The position numbers and the translations under genes are program-made. The notes below the pieces were generated by a model. The model was not told the origin of the DNA. It saw only the letters and a list, made by a program, of their open reading frames with translations, and made no database searches. Of a stretch of 64,000 bases of DNA, positions 43,451 through 52,753 are shown one piece after another. The DNA comes from CAWUEZ02 sp963921355 (lineage in GTDB: Bacteria > Pseudomonadota > Alphaproteobacteria > Thalassobaculales > Thalassobaculaceae), in contig OZ001190.1 in assembly GCA_963921355.3 (NCBI GenBank), positions 3,286,001 to 3,350,000 on the forward strand, written 5' to 3'. Position 1 is the first letter of the stretch, and the number at the start of each line of letters is the position of its first letter.

Positions 43451-43470
43451 GCGGCGGCATCTGCCGCCGC
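43451..43470 (+). terminator. Hairpin between rpsB and tsf (attenuator-like)
   Basis: GCGGCGGC with GCCGCCGC and an ATCT loop form a perfect 8-bp GC stem, followed by TGTTGACCC with no T run. It lies 33 bases before the tsf start. Partial termination or mRNA stabilisation between S2 and EF-Ts is possible. Confidence 0.4.
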
Positions 43471-43502
43471 TGTTGACCCATACCAGCGACGAGGGATGGA
43501 CC

Positions 43503-44426
43503 ATGGCTGTTACGGCTGCTCTGGTGAAGGAACTGCGCGAGAAGACCGGCGCAGGAATGATGGATTGCAAGAAGGCCCTGACTGAAAACGATGGGGACCT
43601 GGAAGCGGCGATCGACTGGCTGCGGACCAAGGGACTGGCTTCGGCTGCCAAGAAGTCGGGACGCGTGGCGGCAGAAGGACTGGTCGGTGTCGCCGTCGAC
43701 GGCACGGTTGGTGCCGTCGCCGAGGTGAATTCCGAGACCGACTTCGTGGCGCGCAACGAGAGCTTCCAGGCTTTCGTGGAGACGGTGACCGGGCTGAGTC
43801 TTGCCCAGGGTGACGACGTCGAAGCCTTGAAGGCGGTCGACTATCCGGGCACGGGCCGGTCGGTCGGCGACGAGCTGACTCACAACATCGCGACGATCGG
43901 CGAGAACATGGCGATCCGTCGCGCCAAGGTGCTCTCGGTCGGCGACGGGGTCGTGGTGCCTTACGTCCACAACTCGGTGAAGCCGGGCCTGGGCAAGATC
44001 GGTGTTCTCGTCGCGCTGGAATCGACGGCGGACAAGGACAAGCTGACCGAACTCGGCAAGCAGATCGCCATGCATGTGGCCGCTGCGGCGCCCCAGAGCC
44101 TGTCGACCGACGATCTGGATCCCGCCGCCATCGAGCGTGAGCGTTCGGTTCTGGTTGAGCAGGCGCGCGACAGCGGCAAGCCGGACGAGATCATCGAGAA
44201 GATGGTCGAAGGTCGCCTGCGGAAGTTCTATCAGGAGGTCGTTCTGCTCGAGCAGACGTTCGTGGTGGACGGCGAGACGAAAGTCGCCAAGGTGGTGGAG
44301 AACACCTCCAAGTCCCTCGGCGCTCCGGTTACCCTGGCAGGGTTCGCGCGCTTCCAGCTCGGTGAAGGGATCGAGCGCGAGGAAAGCGACTTCGCGGCCG
44401 AGGTGGCGGCTCAACTCGCCAGCTGA
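43503..44426 (+). CDS. tsf: Elongation factor Ts
   Basis: The guanine-nucleotide exchange factor for EF-Tu, 307 residues. The N-terminal UBA-like domain has VKELREKTGAGMMDCKKAL; the core begins with the signature VNSETDFVARNESF; a coiled-coil and C-terminal module follow. The ATG at 43503 (MAVTAALV) is the family start, with GAGGG upstream. It is co-transcribed with rpsB and followed by pyrH after 32 bases. Confidence 0.97.
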   Translation: MAVTAALVKELREKTGAGMMDCKKALTENDGDLEAAIDWLRTKGLASAAKKSGRVAAEGLVGVAVDGTVGAVAEVNSETDFVARNESFQAFVETVTGLSLAQGDDVEALKAVDYPGTGRSVGDELTHNIATIGENMAIRRAKVLSVGDGVVVPYVHNSVKPGLGKIGVLVALESTADKDKLTELGKQIAMHVAAAAPQSLSTDDLDPAAIERERSVLVEQARDSGKPDEIIEKMVEGRLRKFYQEVVLLEQTFVVDGETKVAKVVENTSKSLGAPVTLAGFARFQLGEGIEREESDFAAEVAAQLAS

Positions 44427-44458
44427 CGGCGCCGATGTGACGGTGCCGGGAGACGCTG

Positions 44459-45193
44459 ATGACTGACGACGACGGAACCGAGGACCCGAAATACAAGCGG
44501 GTTCTTCTGAAGATCTCGGGGGAGGCTCTGATGGGGAGCCTCTCCTACGGCATCGATCCGGAGATGGTGGATCGGGTCGCTGGAGAGATCCAGTCCGTCA
44601 GCAAGATCGGCACCGAAGTCTGCCTCGTGATCGGGGGCGGAAACATCTTTCGCGGGATCTCGGCGGCGGCGTCCGGCATGGAACGGGCGACCGGTGACTA
44701 CATGGGCATGCTGGCCACGGTGATGAATTCGCTGGCCATGCAGAGCGCGCTCGAGAAACGCGATATTCAGACCCGGGTCCTTTCGGCGCTGCCGATCGCC
44801 GCAGTCTGCGAGCCCTACATCCGCCGGCGTGCCATGCGGCACATGGAAAAAGGGCGGGTGGTCATCTTCGCCGCCGGAACCGGAAACCCGTTCTTCACTA
44901 CGGACACCGCCGCCGCACTTCGTGCGTCCGAAATGGGCTGTGATGCGCTTCTGAAGGCGACCAAGGTCGACGGCGTCTATGACGCCGATCCGATGAAGGT
45001 TTCGTCGGCCACGCGGTACGATCGGCTGTCGTACATGGACGTTCTGAGCCGTGATCTGAAGGTCATGGATGCGTCGGCGATCTCGCTCGCGCGTGAGAAC
45101 GGCATTCCGATCCTGGTGTTTTCCATCCACAATAACGGAGCATTCGCTGACGTTGTCCGCGGAAGAGGCCGGTATACGATCATCACGGAGTAG
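44459..45193 (+). CDS. pyrH: Uridylate kinase
   Basis: Phosphorylates UMP to UDP in pyrimidine nucleotide synthesis. A 244-residue amino-acid-kinase-fold protein with VLLKISGEALMG (phosphate site), VIGGGNIFRG, and GCDALLKATKVDGVYDADPMK. Bacterial PyrH is hexameric, regulated by GTP and UTP. Standard member of the tsf-pyrH-frr cluster; frr follows after nine bases. Confidence 0.97.
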   Translation: MTDDDGTEDPKYKRVLLKISGEALMGSLSYGIDPEMVDRVAGEIQSVSKIGTEVCLVIGGGNIFRGISAAASGMERATGDYMGMLATVMNSLAMQSALEKRDIQTRVLSALPIAAVCEPYIRRRAMRHMEKGRVVIFAAGTGNPFFTTDTAAALRASEMGCDALLKATKVDGVYDADPMKVSSATRYDRLSYMDVLSRDLKVMDASAISLARENGIPILVFSIHNNGAFADVVRGRGRYTIITE

Positions 45194-45202
45194 GAATTCA
45201 AG

Positions 45203-45760
45203 ATGGCCGAACCCGATCTCGACGATATCGAACGGCGCATGGATGGCGCCATCACCGCTCTAAAATCCGAGTTCGGCGGGCTTCGGACCGGCCGGGCCTC
45301 GACCTCGCTGCTGGATCCCATCACGGTCGATGCCTACGGCGCGAAGATGCCGATCAATCAGTTGGGGACGGTCGGAGTTCCCGAGCCGCGCATGCTGACG
45401 GTTCAGGTCTGGGACCGTTCGATGGTCAAGGCCGTGGAGAAGGCCATTCGCGACAGCGACCTTGGTCTCAATCCGCAGTCGGACGGCCAGCTTGTCCGAA
45501 TTCCATTGCCGGACCTGTCGGAGGAACGGCGCCGTGAATTGGCCAAAGTCGCGTCCAAATATGCCGAAACCGCCCGCGTCGCCGTCCGCAACGTGCGCCG
45601 CGACGGGATGGACACTCTGAAGAAGCTCGAGAAGGACGGAGACCTGAGCCAGGATGACCGTCACCTGTATGAGCAGGAGATCCAAGACCTCACTGATGCC
45701 CACGTCAAACTGATCGACGAGGCGCTTGAGGCCAAGGAAAAGGACATCATGCAGGTCTGA
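45203..45760 (+). CDS. frr: Ribosome recycling factor
   Basis: Works with EF-G to split terminated ribosomes. A 185-residue protein with FGGLRTGRASTSLLDPI, the RMLTVQVWDRSM segment and the C-terminal helix bundle including VAVRNVRRDGMDTLKKLEKDG. Length is typical. It lies between pyrH and uppS with very short gaps (nine and two bases). Confidence 0.97.
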   Translation: MAEPDLDDIERRMDGAITALKSEFGGLRTGRASTSLLDPITVDAYGAKMPINQLGTVGVPEPRMLTVQVWDRSMVKAVEKAIRDSDLGLNPQSDGQLVRIPLPDLSEERRRELAKVASKYAETARVAVRNVRRDGMDTLKKLEKDGDLSQDDRHLYEQEIQDLTDAHVKLIDEALEAKEKDIMQV

Positions 45761-45762
45761 GA

Positions 45763-46503
45763 ATGGCGGAACTTGCTCCTTCCTCCGCCGCTTGCGAAGG
45801 CGGCGAAAGCCTTCACGTTGCCATCATCATGGACGGCAACGGCAGGTGGGCGCGCGCACGCGGCATGCCCCGCACGTTTGGGCATCGCGAGGGGGTCAAC
45901 GCCGTCCGCCGGACGATCGAATGCGCGCCGGAACTCGGCATCACCCATCTGACGCTGTTCGGCTTCTCGTCGGAGAACTGGCTTCGACCGGCAGATGAAG
46001 TCTTCGAACTGATGAACATCCTGCGGTTCTACCTGCGCCGGGAAGTCGCCGACCTGCACCGCAACAACGTCCGAATCAGGATGATCGGCGAGCGCAACCG
46101 CCTGTCCGAGGACATTGTCGCGCTGATCGACCATGCCGAACGGCTCACGGAGGAGAACAGCGGCCTGCAGCTGACCATCGCGCTGAGCTACGGCGCCCGG
46201 GACGAGATTGTGAAGGCGTCGCAGCGGATTGCCGACGACGTCTCCACTGGACGGCTTGCGCCCAGCGAAATCGACGAGACGACGGTTCTGAGCTACCTGG
46301 AGACTCATGGTGTTCCGGATCCCGATCTGTTGATCCGCACGAGCGGGGAGAAGCGGATATCCAACTTCCTGCTTTGGCAGATCGCCTATGCGGAACTTCT
46401 GTTCCTTGATGTTCTCTGGCCCGACTTCAGTCGCGACGATCTGGCAGGAGCGCTGGACGAGCTCGGCAAGCGCCAGCGGCGCTACGGCCGGGCGGTCGGC
46501 TGA
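45763..46503 (+). CDS. uppS: Undecaprenyl diphosphate synthase
   Basis: A cis-prenyltransferase making the C55 carrier lipid for peptidoglycan and other envelope polymers. 246 residues with MDGNGRWA at 23-30 (catalytic D24), GHREGVNAVRRTIE, FGFSSENWLRP, and the C-terminal PDLLIRTSGEKRISNFLLWQ plus LWPDF. Its ATG follows the frr stop by two bases. Confidence 0.97.
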   Translation: MAELAPSSAACEGGESLHVAIIMDGNGRWARARGMPRTFGHREGVNAVRRTIECAPELGITHLTLFGFSSENWLRPADEVFELMNILRFYLRREVADLHRNNVRIRMIGERNRLSEDIVALIDHAERLTEENSGLQLTIALSYGARDEIVKASQRIADDVSTGRLAPSEIDETTVLSYLETHGVPDPDLLIRTSGEKRISNFLLWQIAYAELLFLDVLWPDFSRDDLAGALDELGKRQRRYGRAVG

Positions 46504-46514
46504 CGACCGGCGCT

Positions 46515-47363
46515 GTGGACCACCGGGACGCTCGCTCCCCGCAAACCAGGCCGAAGTCGCCAGGTGACCTCCGGCTGCGGGTTATTTCCTCCATGGTCCT
46601 GGTCCCCGCAGCCGCGGCGCTGATCAGCATCGGCGGACCCGTCTTCGTCGCCGGTGTGGTGTTGATTGCCGGATTGATGCTCTGGGAATGGTGCGGACTG
46701 GTCGTCGCCGCCGAAGCGCACACCCGGGCACGGGCGGTCATCATTGGGGCTGCGCTTCTCGTGCTGGCGGCGGGGCTCCTGCTCGGGCTGTCCTACGCAT
46801 TGGCAGCGGTCTTTGTCGCCGCTGCCGCCGTCGTCGGCGTTGCGCGGCTCAGCGGCATCGGCACGGGCTCCTGGCTCGGCGTGGCGCTGGTCGCCAGCCT
46901 CGTGCCAGTGATCGCCTTGATATGGATGCGGATCGAGAGTCCCCTCGGCCTGGAGACCGTGGTTTATGTCATCACCAGTGTTGTGCTGGTTGATATCGGG
47001 GCCTATGCCGCGGGCCGCACCATCGGCGGTCCCAAGCTGATGCCTCGCGTCAGCCCGTCGAAGACCTGGGCCGGGCTGATCGGCGGAATTGCCGCTGCCG
47101 TGCTGCTTGCGATTGCCGTTGCCGCTTGGTTGCCGGACGCGCGCTGGCTGGTTCTGGTACCCGTGGCGATCTTGATCGCGCTGCTGGCGCAGACGGGTGA
47201 CCTGCTCGAGTCAGCGGTGAAGCGCCGGTTCAACATCAAGGATTCCGGCCATCTGATACCTGGGCACGGCGGCATTTTGGATCGCGTGGACGGACAGGTT
47301 ACGGTGCTTCCGACGATGGCTTTGGCCATCGCTGTAAGTGGGAGGAGTGTGTTGCAGTGGTAG
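46515..47363 (+). CDS. cdsA: Phosphatidate cytidylyltransferase
   Basis: Makes CDP-diacylglycerol, the precursor of all phospholipids, in the inner membrane. 282 residues from a GTG start, with about eight hydrophobic segments, SPSKTWAGLIGG, and the C-terminal signature IKDSGHLIPGHGGILDRVDG holding the metal-binding acids. The N-terminal 20 residues are hydrophilic and Arg-rich. It overlaps dxr by seven bases. Confidence 0.95.
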   Translation: MDHRDARSPQTRPKSPGDLRLRVISSMVLVPAAAALISIGGPVFVAGVVLIAGLMLWEWCGLVVAAEAHTRARAVIIGAALLVLAAGLLLGLSYALAAVFVAAAAVVGVARLSGIGTGSWLGVALVASLVPVIALIWMRIESPLGLETVVYVITSVVLVDIGAYAAGRTIGGPKLMPRVSPSKTWAGLIGGIAAAVLLAIAVAAWLPDARWLVLVPVAILIALLAQTGDLLESAVKRRFNIKDSGHLIPGHGGILDRVDGQVTVLPTMALAIAVSGRSVLQW

Positions 47364-48565
47364 GAGAACCGGTGCCGAGGCGGGTCAGCATCCTCGGCTC
47401 GACCGGGTCGGTCGGGCGCAGCACTCTGGATCTGGTTGCGCGCCATCGGGACCGCTTCGACGTCACCGCCCTGGCTGCCGGCAGCAACGCACAGGCCCTG
47501 GCCGAGCAAGCAAAGGCGGTCGGCGCGGACTTCGCCGCGGTCGCAGATGAGGCCGCGTGGCCGATGCTGAAGGATGCGCTGTCGGGGACGGGGATTGAGG
47601 CCGCAGCCGGGACCGAGGCGGTTCTGGAGGCGGCGCGGCGCCCCTCGGACTGGTGCATGGCGTCGATCGTCGGCTCGGCGGGACTGGCCCCCACCCTGGA
47701 AGCGGTGCGCAGGGGCGGTGTCGTCGCCCTGGCGAACAAAGAGGCGTTGGTCTGTGCGGGAGCCGTCTTTACCGACGAGGCCAAAGCCGCAGGGTGCACG
47801 ATCCTGCCCGTCGACTCAGAGCACAATGCGATCTACCAGGTCTTTGACGACCGCGGACGTGAGGCGATTGAGAAGATCATTTTGACCGCGTCCGGCGGCC
47901 CGTTCCGCACCCTGTCGGTCAGTCAGATGGCCCAGAAGACTCCGGCCCAGGCGGCGGCGCATCCGAACTGGTCGATGGGAACCAAGATCTCCATCGATTC
48001 TGCGACCATGATGAACAAGGGGCTTGAGCTCATCGAGGCGCACCACCTGTTCGGTCTTTCCGAGGACCGGATCGACGTTCTGGTGCACCCCCAGTCGGTG
48101 ATCCACAGCATGGTGGCCTATGTGGATGGATCGGTGCTCGCCCAGCTCGGATCTCCGGACATGCGCACGCCGATCGCCTACTGCCTGGCGTGGCCGGAAC
48201 GCATGGAGGCACCGGTGGAGCGGCTGGATCTCGGTCAGATGGGACAACTGATCTTCGACCCGCCGGATCCCGACCGGTTTCCCGCGCTGGATCTGGCCCG
48301 CAACGCCTTACGCGCCGGCGGCGATGCAGCCTGCGTCATGAACGCCGCCAATGAGGAAGCGGTGGCCGCGTTCACCGCCGAACGGATCGGCTTCACCGAT
48401 ATCGCCGGGGTCGTTGCCGAGGTGCTCGACCGTTGCGCCTGCCAGCCGATCGGGGGCTTGGCCAGCGTTTTCGCGGCGGACACGAAGGGGCGACGGACTG
48501 CGAGGGACGTGATTGCGTCCTGGAGCCGTGAAGTCGCCGTTGCCCCCAGTGCTGCGCGACACTAA
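47357..48565 (+). CDS. dxr: 1-Deoxy-D-xylulose 5-phosphate reductoisomerase
   Basis: The second step of the non-mevalonate isoprenoid pathway, which feeds UppS. 402 residues from a GTG with GGAGGA ten bases upstream (inside cdsA). NADPH site GSTGSVG (14-20), LANKEALVCAG, LPVDSEHNAIYQ, the flexible active-site segment SMGTKISIDSATMMNKGLE and the acidic AANEEAV are present. Its stop codon lies in the loop of an 8-bp inverted repeat. Confidence 0.97.
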   Translation: MVGEPVPRRVSILGSTGSVGRSTLDLVARHRDRFDVTALAAGSNAQALAEQAKAVGADFAAVADEAAWPMLKDALSGTGIEAAAGTEAVLEAARRPSDWCMASIVGSAGLAPTLEAVRRGGVVALANKEALVCAGAVFTDEAKAAGCTILPVDSEHNAIYQVFDDRGREAIEKIILTASGGPFRTLSVSQMAQKTPAQAAAHPNWSMGTKISIDSATMMNKGLELIEAHHLFGLSEDRIDVLVHPQSVIHSMVAYVDGSVLAQLGSPDMRTPIAYCLAWPERMEAPVERLDLGQMGQLIFDPPDPDRFPALDLARNALRAGGDAACVMNAANEEAVAAFTAERIGFTDIAGVVAEVLDRCACQPIGGLASVFAADTKGRRTARDVIASWSREVAVAPSAARH

Positions 48566-48573
48566 TGTCGCGC
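48554..48573. repeat. Eight-base-pair inverted repeat spanning the dxr stop codon
   Basis: GCGCGACA (48554-48561) and TGTCGCGC (48566-48573) flank a CTAA loop in which the TAA is the dxr stop. No T run follows, so it is unlikely to be an intrinsic terminator. It may stabilise mRNA or slow ribosomes before rseP. Confidence 0.5.
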
Positions 48574-48610
48574 CGGGCGCGGGGATGAAGCGACTGGAGA
48601 TTCGCTGAAT

Positions 48611-49738
48611 ATGATCGACATCCTTGCCGATTACGCATTGCCGTTCCTGGTGATCCTGACGGTTCTCGTGTTTGTGCACGAGTGGGGTCACTACTACGTG
48701 GCGCGGCGTGCCGGCGTCAAAGTGGAAGTCTTTTCCATAGGCTTCGGACCCGAACTGTTCGGCTGGACAGCGGCGTCCGGGACGCGCTGGAAGGTCTGTG
48801 CCATCCCGCTCGGCGGTTATGTAAAGATGTTCGGCGACGCCGATCCCGCCAGCGCCGGGGCGGCTGACGACAGCGGTTTCACCGAGGAGGAACGGGCCCA
48901 GTCGTTTCACCACGAGGGCTTGGGCGCTCGTTCCGCGATCGTTGCCGCCGGGCCGATTGCGAACTTCCTGCTGGCGATTGTCATCCTTTCCGGCCTGTAC
49001 ATGGTGGAGGGCCGGCCTTTTGCTCCGGCGGTGATCGACGAAGTGATCGAAGGGTCCGCGGCCGAACGCGCCGGTCTTCGGGTTGCGGATCGGATTGCCG
49101 AGGCTGACGGGTCAAAAATCGCCGAGTTCTCCGACCTGAGCCGGATCGTGTTCGCCCGACCCGGCGTGCCGATCGTTCTGGACATCGAGCGGGACGGCCA
49201 GCGTCTCGAGATCACCGTTACGCCCGACACCGTGACCGAGACCGATCGGTTCGGGAACGAGGTCACGTTCGGGCGGCTGGGGATCCAGTCGAACCAGATG
49301 GTCATGGAAACGCTGGATCCGGTCTCCGCCGTCCTGCGCGCGACCGTTGAGACCGGATCGATCGTCAATCAGACCCTGGACGCGGTCGGCGAAATGATCA
49401 TCGGCGTTCGGGGCACCGACGAATTGGGCGGACCGCTTCGAATTGCGGAGATGTCCGGCACGGTCGCTCAAAGCGGCCTGGTCATGACCCTCTGGTTCAC
49501 AGCCGTGCTGTCGATCAATCTGGGCCTGATCAATCTGTTCCCGGTGCCGGTACTGGACGGCGGACACCTCATGTTCTACGCGCTTGAGGCGGTCCGGGGA
49601 CGCCCGTTGGGCGAAAGAGCGCAGGAGTGGGCCTCTATCGCCGGACTGAGCCTGGTCGTGATGCTCATGCTGTTCGTGACGTGGAACGATCTGATGCGCT
49701 TCGATATCGTGGGCTATCTCGGCTCGCTGATCGGGTGA
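48611..49738 (+). CDS. rseP: Site-2 protease RseP
   Basis: An inner-membrane zinc protease that cuts membrane-bound anti-sigma factors and remnant signal peptides. 375 residues: the first helix holds HEWGH (H23, E24, H27), a PDZ domain lies at about 120-215, and the third zinc ligand is in the C-terminal LFPVPVLDGGH motif. Two more helices end the protein. It sits between dxr and bamA, the normal alphaproteobacterial order. Confidence 0.96.
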   Translation: MIDILADYALPFLVILTVLVFVHEWGHYYVARRAGVKVEVFSIGFGPELFGWTAASGTRWKVCAIPLGGYVKMFGDADPASAGAADDSGFTEEERAQSFHHEGLGARSAIVAAGPIANFLLAIVILSGLYMVEGRPFAPAVIDEVIEGSAAERAGLRVADRIAEADGSKIAEFSDLSRIVFARPGVPIVLDIERDGQRLEITVTPDTVTETDRFGNEVTFGRLGIQSNQMVMETLDPVSAVLRATVETGSIVNQTLDAVGEMIIGVRGTDELGGPLRIAEMSGTVAQSGLVMTLWFTAVLSINLGLINLFPVPVLDGGHLMFYALEAVRGRPLGERAQEWASIAGLSLVVMLMLFVTWNDLMRFDIVGYLGSLIG

Positions 49739-49836
49739 TCTGACTGGATATCCTGAGTTTCGCGGTCGGCTGGGCGACGCTATAGTCGCGCCCGCACCAA
49801 CAGTGTCCGCGTGGATCTGACGACTGGGGACAGGGA

Positions 49837-52131
49837 TTGCCGACTTCGATACACCGTACGTTCCTGGCGGTCGGGCTGCTGGTTGCACTGATGGTCGGCG
49901 TCGCGGCCGATGTCGCGGTATCCACAGCCCGGGCGCAGGCGTCGAACGTTGTCTCGGAGATCGTTGTCGACGGCGCGCAGCGTATCGATCCGGCGACCGT
50001 CCGCTCCTATTTGCTGATTCAACCGGGGGACCGGTTTGATCCCGAACGGCTGGACCGGTCCCTCAAGGCGCTGTTCGCGACCGGGCTTTTCGCCGACATA
50101 ACGATGCGACGCCAGGGTGACATTCTGGTGATCGGCGTGGTCGAGAATCCGATCATCAACCGGATCGCGTTCGAGGGTAATCAGCGGATTGAGGACGAAG
50201 AACTCGAGCGAGAGGTCCAGCTGCGGCCGCGCCTCGTGTTCACCCGCACGCGGGTTCAGCAGGATGTCCAGCGGATCGTCGAGATCTATCAGCGATCTGG
50301 GCGCTATGCCGCGACCGTCGAGCCCAAAGTCATCCAACAATCCCAGAACCGCGTTGATCTCGTTTTCGAGATCGACGAGGGCGCTCAGACGCCGGTGCGT
50401 ACGATCACGTTTCTGGGCAACAAGAAATACAGCGACTCCACGTTGCGTGGGGTGATCGAGACCAAGGAATATGCGTTCTGGCGGTTCCTGGCCACCTCCG
50501 ACACCTACGACCCGGACCGCCTCAGCTTTGACCGTGAACTGTTGCGCCGGTTCTATCTGGAGAACGGGTACGCGGACTTCCAGGTCTTGTCGGCAGTGGC
50601 CGAACTGGCGCCCAACCGGGAATCCTTCGTGGTCACCTTCACGATCGAGGAAGGGGAACTCTACGCGTTCGGCGAGTCGACGTTCGATATCTCCTTGCCG
50701 CGTGTCGAGCCGGAGACACTTCAGTCTTTCGTTCGCACGGAGCAGAACGAGACCTACGATTCGTCCCTGGTGGATGAAACCGTCGACGCGCTGACGGACC
50801 ATCTGGGAACGCTCGGCTACGCTTTCGTTGACGTGCGTCCGAGGGTCAACCGGGACGCCGAGAACCGGTTGGTGAACGTCACGTACCAGATCGGCGAGGC
50901 GAGCAAGGTCTTTGTCGAGCGGATCGACATTGTCGGGAACGTCCGTACCCTGGATCGCGTGGTTCGGCGGGAAATGAGCCTGATCGAAGGGGATGCCTTC
51001 AACACGGCGCGCCTGCGCCGGTCCGAACGCCGGATCCGCAATCTGGGGTTCTTCCGAAGTGTCTCCGTCACCAATACCGAGGGGTCGACCCCCGATCGGA
51101 CCGTTGTCCAGGTTGCCGTCGAAGAGCAGTCGACCGGCGAGATCTCCTTTGGCCTCGGGTTCTCGACAACCGAAGCCATCATTGGCGATATCGGGATTCG
51201 CGAACGCAACCTGCTCGGACGTGGTCAGGATCTCCGGTTTGGCGTCACCGCTTCCGGCGTCTCGACCCAGTTCGATATCGCGTTCACCGAACCGTACTTC
51301 CTGGGACGTGACGTCGCGGCGGGTTTCGACCTGTTCAGGACCGAACTCGAACGCGATGAAAGCTCATTCGACGAACTGCGCTTCGGCGCGGTGCTCCGCG
51401 CCAGCTATGATCTGGCACCAGACCTAAGGCAATCTGTTAATTACCGCCTTGAAAGCACTGCAATTAAAGACCTTGATGATGACGTTTCTCGGTTCATCCG
51501 AGATCAGGAAGGCACAACGGTCGTCTCGCAGTTCGGTCAGACCCTGACCCTGGACCGCCGGGACAACCGCATCGACCCCCGCGACGGCTATATCGCCCAG
51601 GTCACGACCGAGCTCGCCGGGGCCGGGGGCGATGAACAGTTCTTCAGAACGCGGGTGAGAACCGGCTACTACTATCCGATCAATGAGGCTTGGGGCCTGT
51701 CCTTCCTTGGCCAGGCCGGAACGATCGTCGGTCTCGGGGAGGACGTGTCGATCGCAGAGCGTTTCTTCATCGGTGGCGCCAGTTTCCGCGGTTTCGAGCA
51801 GGCTGGTGTCGGACCTCGGGACTCCACGACCGATGACGCTCTCGGCGGCAACAATTACTATGTCGGCACCGTCGAACTGGCGTTTCCGATCGGTCTCCCG
51901 GAGGACCTGGGCGTCCGGACGTTCCTCTTCAGCGATGTGGGCAGTGTATTCAGTGTCGACGATGACGGGGAGGAGGTGGTGGACGAGTCGTCCATACGGG
52001 CGTCGCTCGGGTTCGGCATGTCTTTCTCGACTCCGTTTGGAACCGTGCGGGTCGATGCTGCCGAGGCGGTCTTGAAGGAGGATTTCGATGAGACAGAGCT
52101 GTTCCGCCTCAGCTTCGGTACCCGGTTCTAG
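49837..52131 (+). CDS. bamA: Outer membrane protein assembly factor BamA
   Basis: The central Omp85 component of the BAM complex, inserting beta-barrel proteins in the outer membrane. 764 residues from a TTG start (GGGGA upstream). The signal peptide is FLAVGLLVALMVGVAADVAV ending near ARAQA. Five POTRA domains span about 30-430 and a 16-strand barrel follows, with the lid/loop 6 motif FFIGGASFRGFEQAGVGPRD (the VRGF-type core is SFRGF) and the terminal Phe signal FGTRF. A short patch at 51421-51500 uses rare codons. Confidence 0.96.
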   Translation: MPTSIHRTFLAVGLLVALMVGVAADVAVSTARAQASNVVSEIVVDGAQRIDPATVRSYLLIQPGDRFDPERLDRSLKALFATGLFADITMRRQGDILVIGVVENPIINRIAFEGNQRIEDEELEREVQLRPRLVFTRTRVQQDVQRIVEIYQRSGRYAATVEPKVIQQSQNRVDLVFEIDEGAQTPVRTITFLGNKKYSDSTLRGVIETKEYAFWRFLATSDTYDPDRLSFDRELLRRFYLENGYADFQVLSAVAELAPNRESFVVTFTIEEGELYAFGESTFDISLPRVEPETLQSFVRTEQNETYDSSLVDETVDALTDHLGTLGYAFVDVRPRVNRDAENRLVNVTYQIGEASKVFVERIDIVGNVRTLDRVVRREMSLIEGDAFNTARLRRSERRIRNLGFFRSVSVTNTEGSTPDRTVVQVAVEEQSTGEISFGLGFSTTEAIIGDIGIRERNLLGRGQDLRFGVTASGVSTQFDIAFTEPYFLGRDVAAGFDLFRTELERDESSFDELRFGAVLRASYDLAPDLRQSVNYRLESTAIKDLDDDVSRFIRDQEGTTVVSQFGQTLTLDRRDNRIDPRDGYIAQVTTELAGAGGDEQFFRTRVRTGYYYPINEAWGLSFLGQAGTIVGLGEDVSIAERFFIGGASFRGFEQAGVGPRDSTTDDALGGNNYYVGTVELAFPIGLPEDLGVRTFLFSDVGSVFSVDDDGEEVVDESSIRASLGFGMSFSTPFGTVRVDAAEAVLKEDFDETELFRLSFGTRF

Positions 52132-52737
52132 GTGGTGATTGGCGTATTCACCGGTCGCCGGGGGGCATTGGCGCGCGGTCTCGGCAATGGGCTCAGCGTT
52201 CTCATCCTGGGGCTGATCATTTCCCTGTTCGGCGGTGTGTCGGTCGCAAGCGCCCAGGACGCGGCGTTTCCGGTGGCGGTGGTCGACGTTCAGGATATCC
52301 TGCGGAGTTCCGCCGCGGCCCAGCAGGTTCAGGCCCGTATCGACGACCGTCGGCAGGCATACCAACGCCAGGTCACCGACGAAGAGCAGGTTCTGCGGCA
52401 GACCGAGCAGGATCTTCAGCAGCAGCGCGCGATCCTGGCTTCCGAGGCCTATCAGCAGAGGTTGCGCGAGTTTCGGGACCGGGTGGCGGAAGTTCAGCGG
52501 TCCGTTCAGCAGCGCCGGCGGGCGCTGGATCAGGCATTTGCAGCCTCGATGAACAAGGTCCGCGATACGCTCGTCGAGGTGATCGCGGAGCTTGCCGACG
52601 AGAACGGCGTCAAGGTCGTGCTGCTGAAGACCCAGATCGTGATTGCCGAGAAGTCGCTTGATATCAGCGAGGAAGCCCTGCGCCGCTTGAATGAGCGTCT
52701 GCCCAGCGTCGAGGTGACGCTGCCACCGATCGAGTAA
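52132..52737 (+). CDS. skp: Periplasmic chaperone Skp/OmpH
   Basis: A trimeric periplasmic chaperone that carries unfolded outer-membrane proteins to BamA. 201 residues from a GTG directly after the bamA stop. A hydrophobic signal (VLILGLIISLFGGVSVASA) is followed by FPVAVVDVQDILRSSAAAQQ, then a long coiled coil rich in Gln, Arg and Glu (about residues 60-135). Gene order supports the call despite the low sequence conservation of the family. Confidence 0.9.
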   Translation: MVIGVFTGRRGALARGLGNGLSVLILGLIISLFGGVSVASAQDAAFPVAVVDVQDILRSSAAAQQVQARIDDRRQAYQRQVTDEEQVLRQTEQDLQQQRAILASEAYQQRLREFRDRVAEVQRSVQQRRRALDQAFAASMNKVRDTLVEVIAELADENGVKVVLLKTQIVIAEKSLDISEEALRRLNERLPSVEVTLPPIE

Positions 52738-52753
52738 GGAGGCCCAGCGTTCG

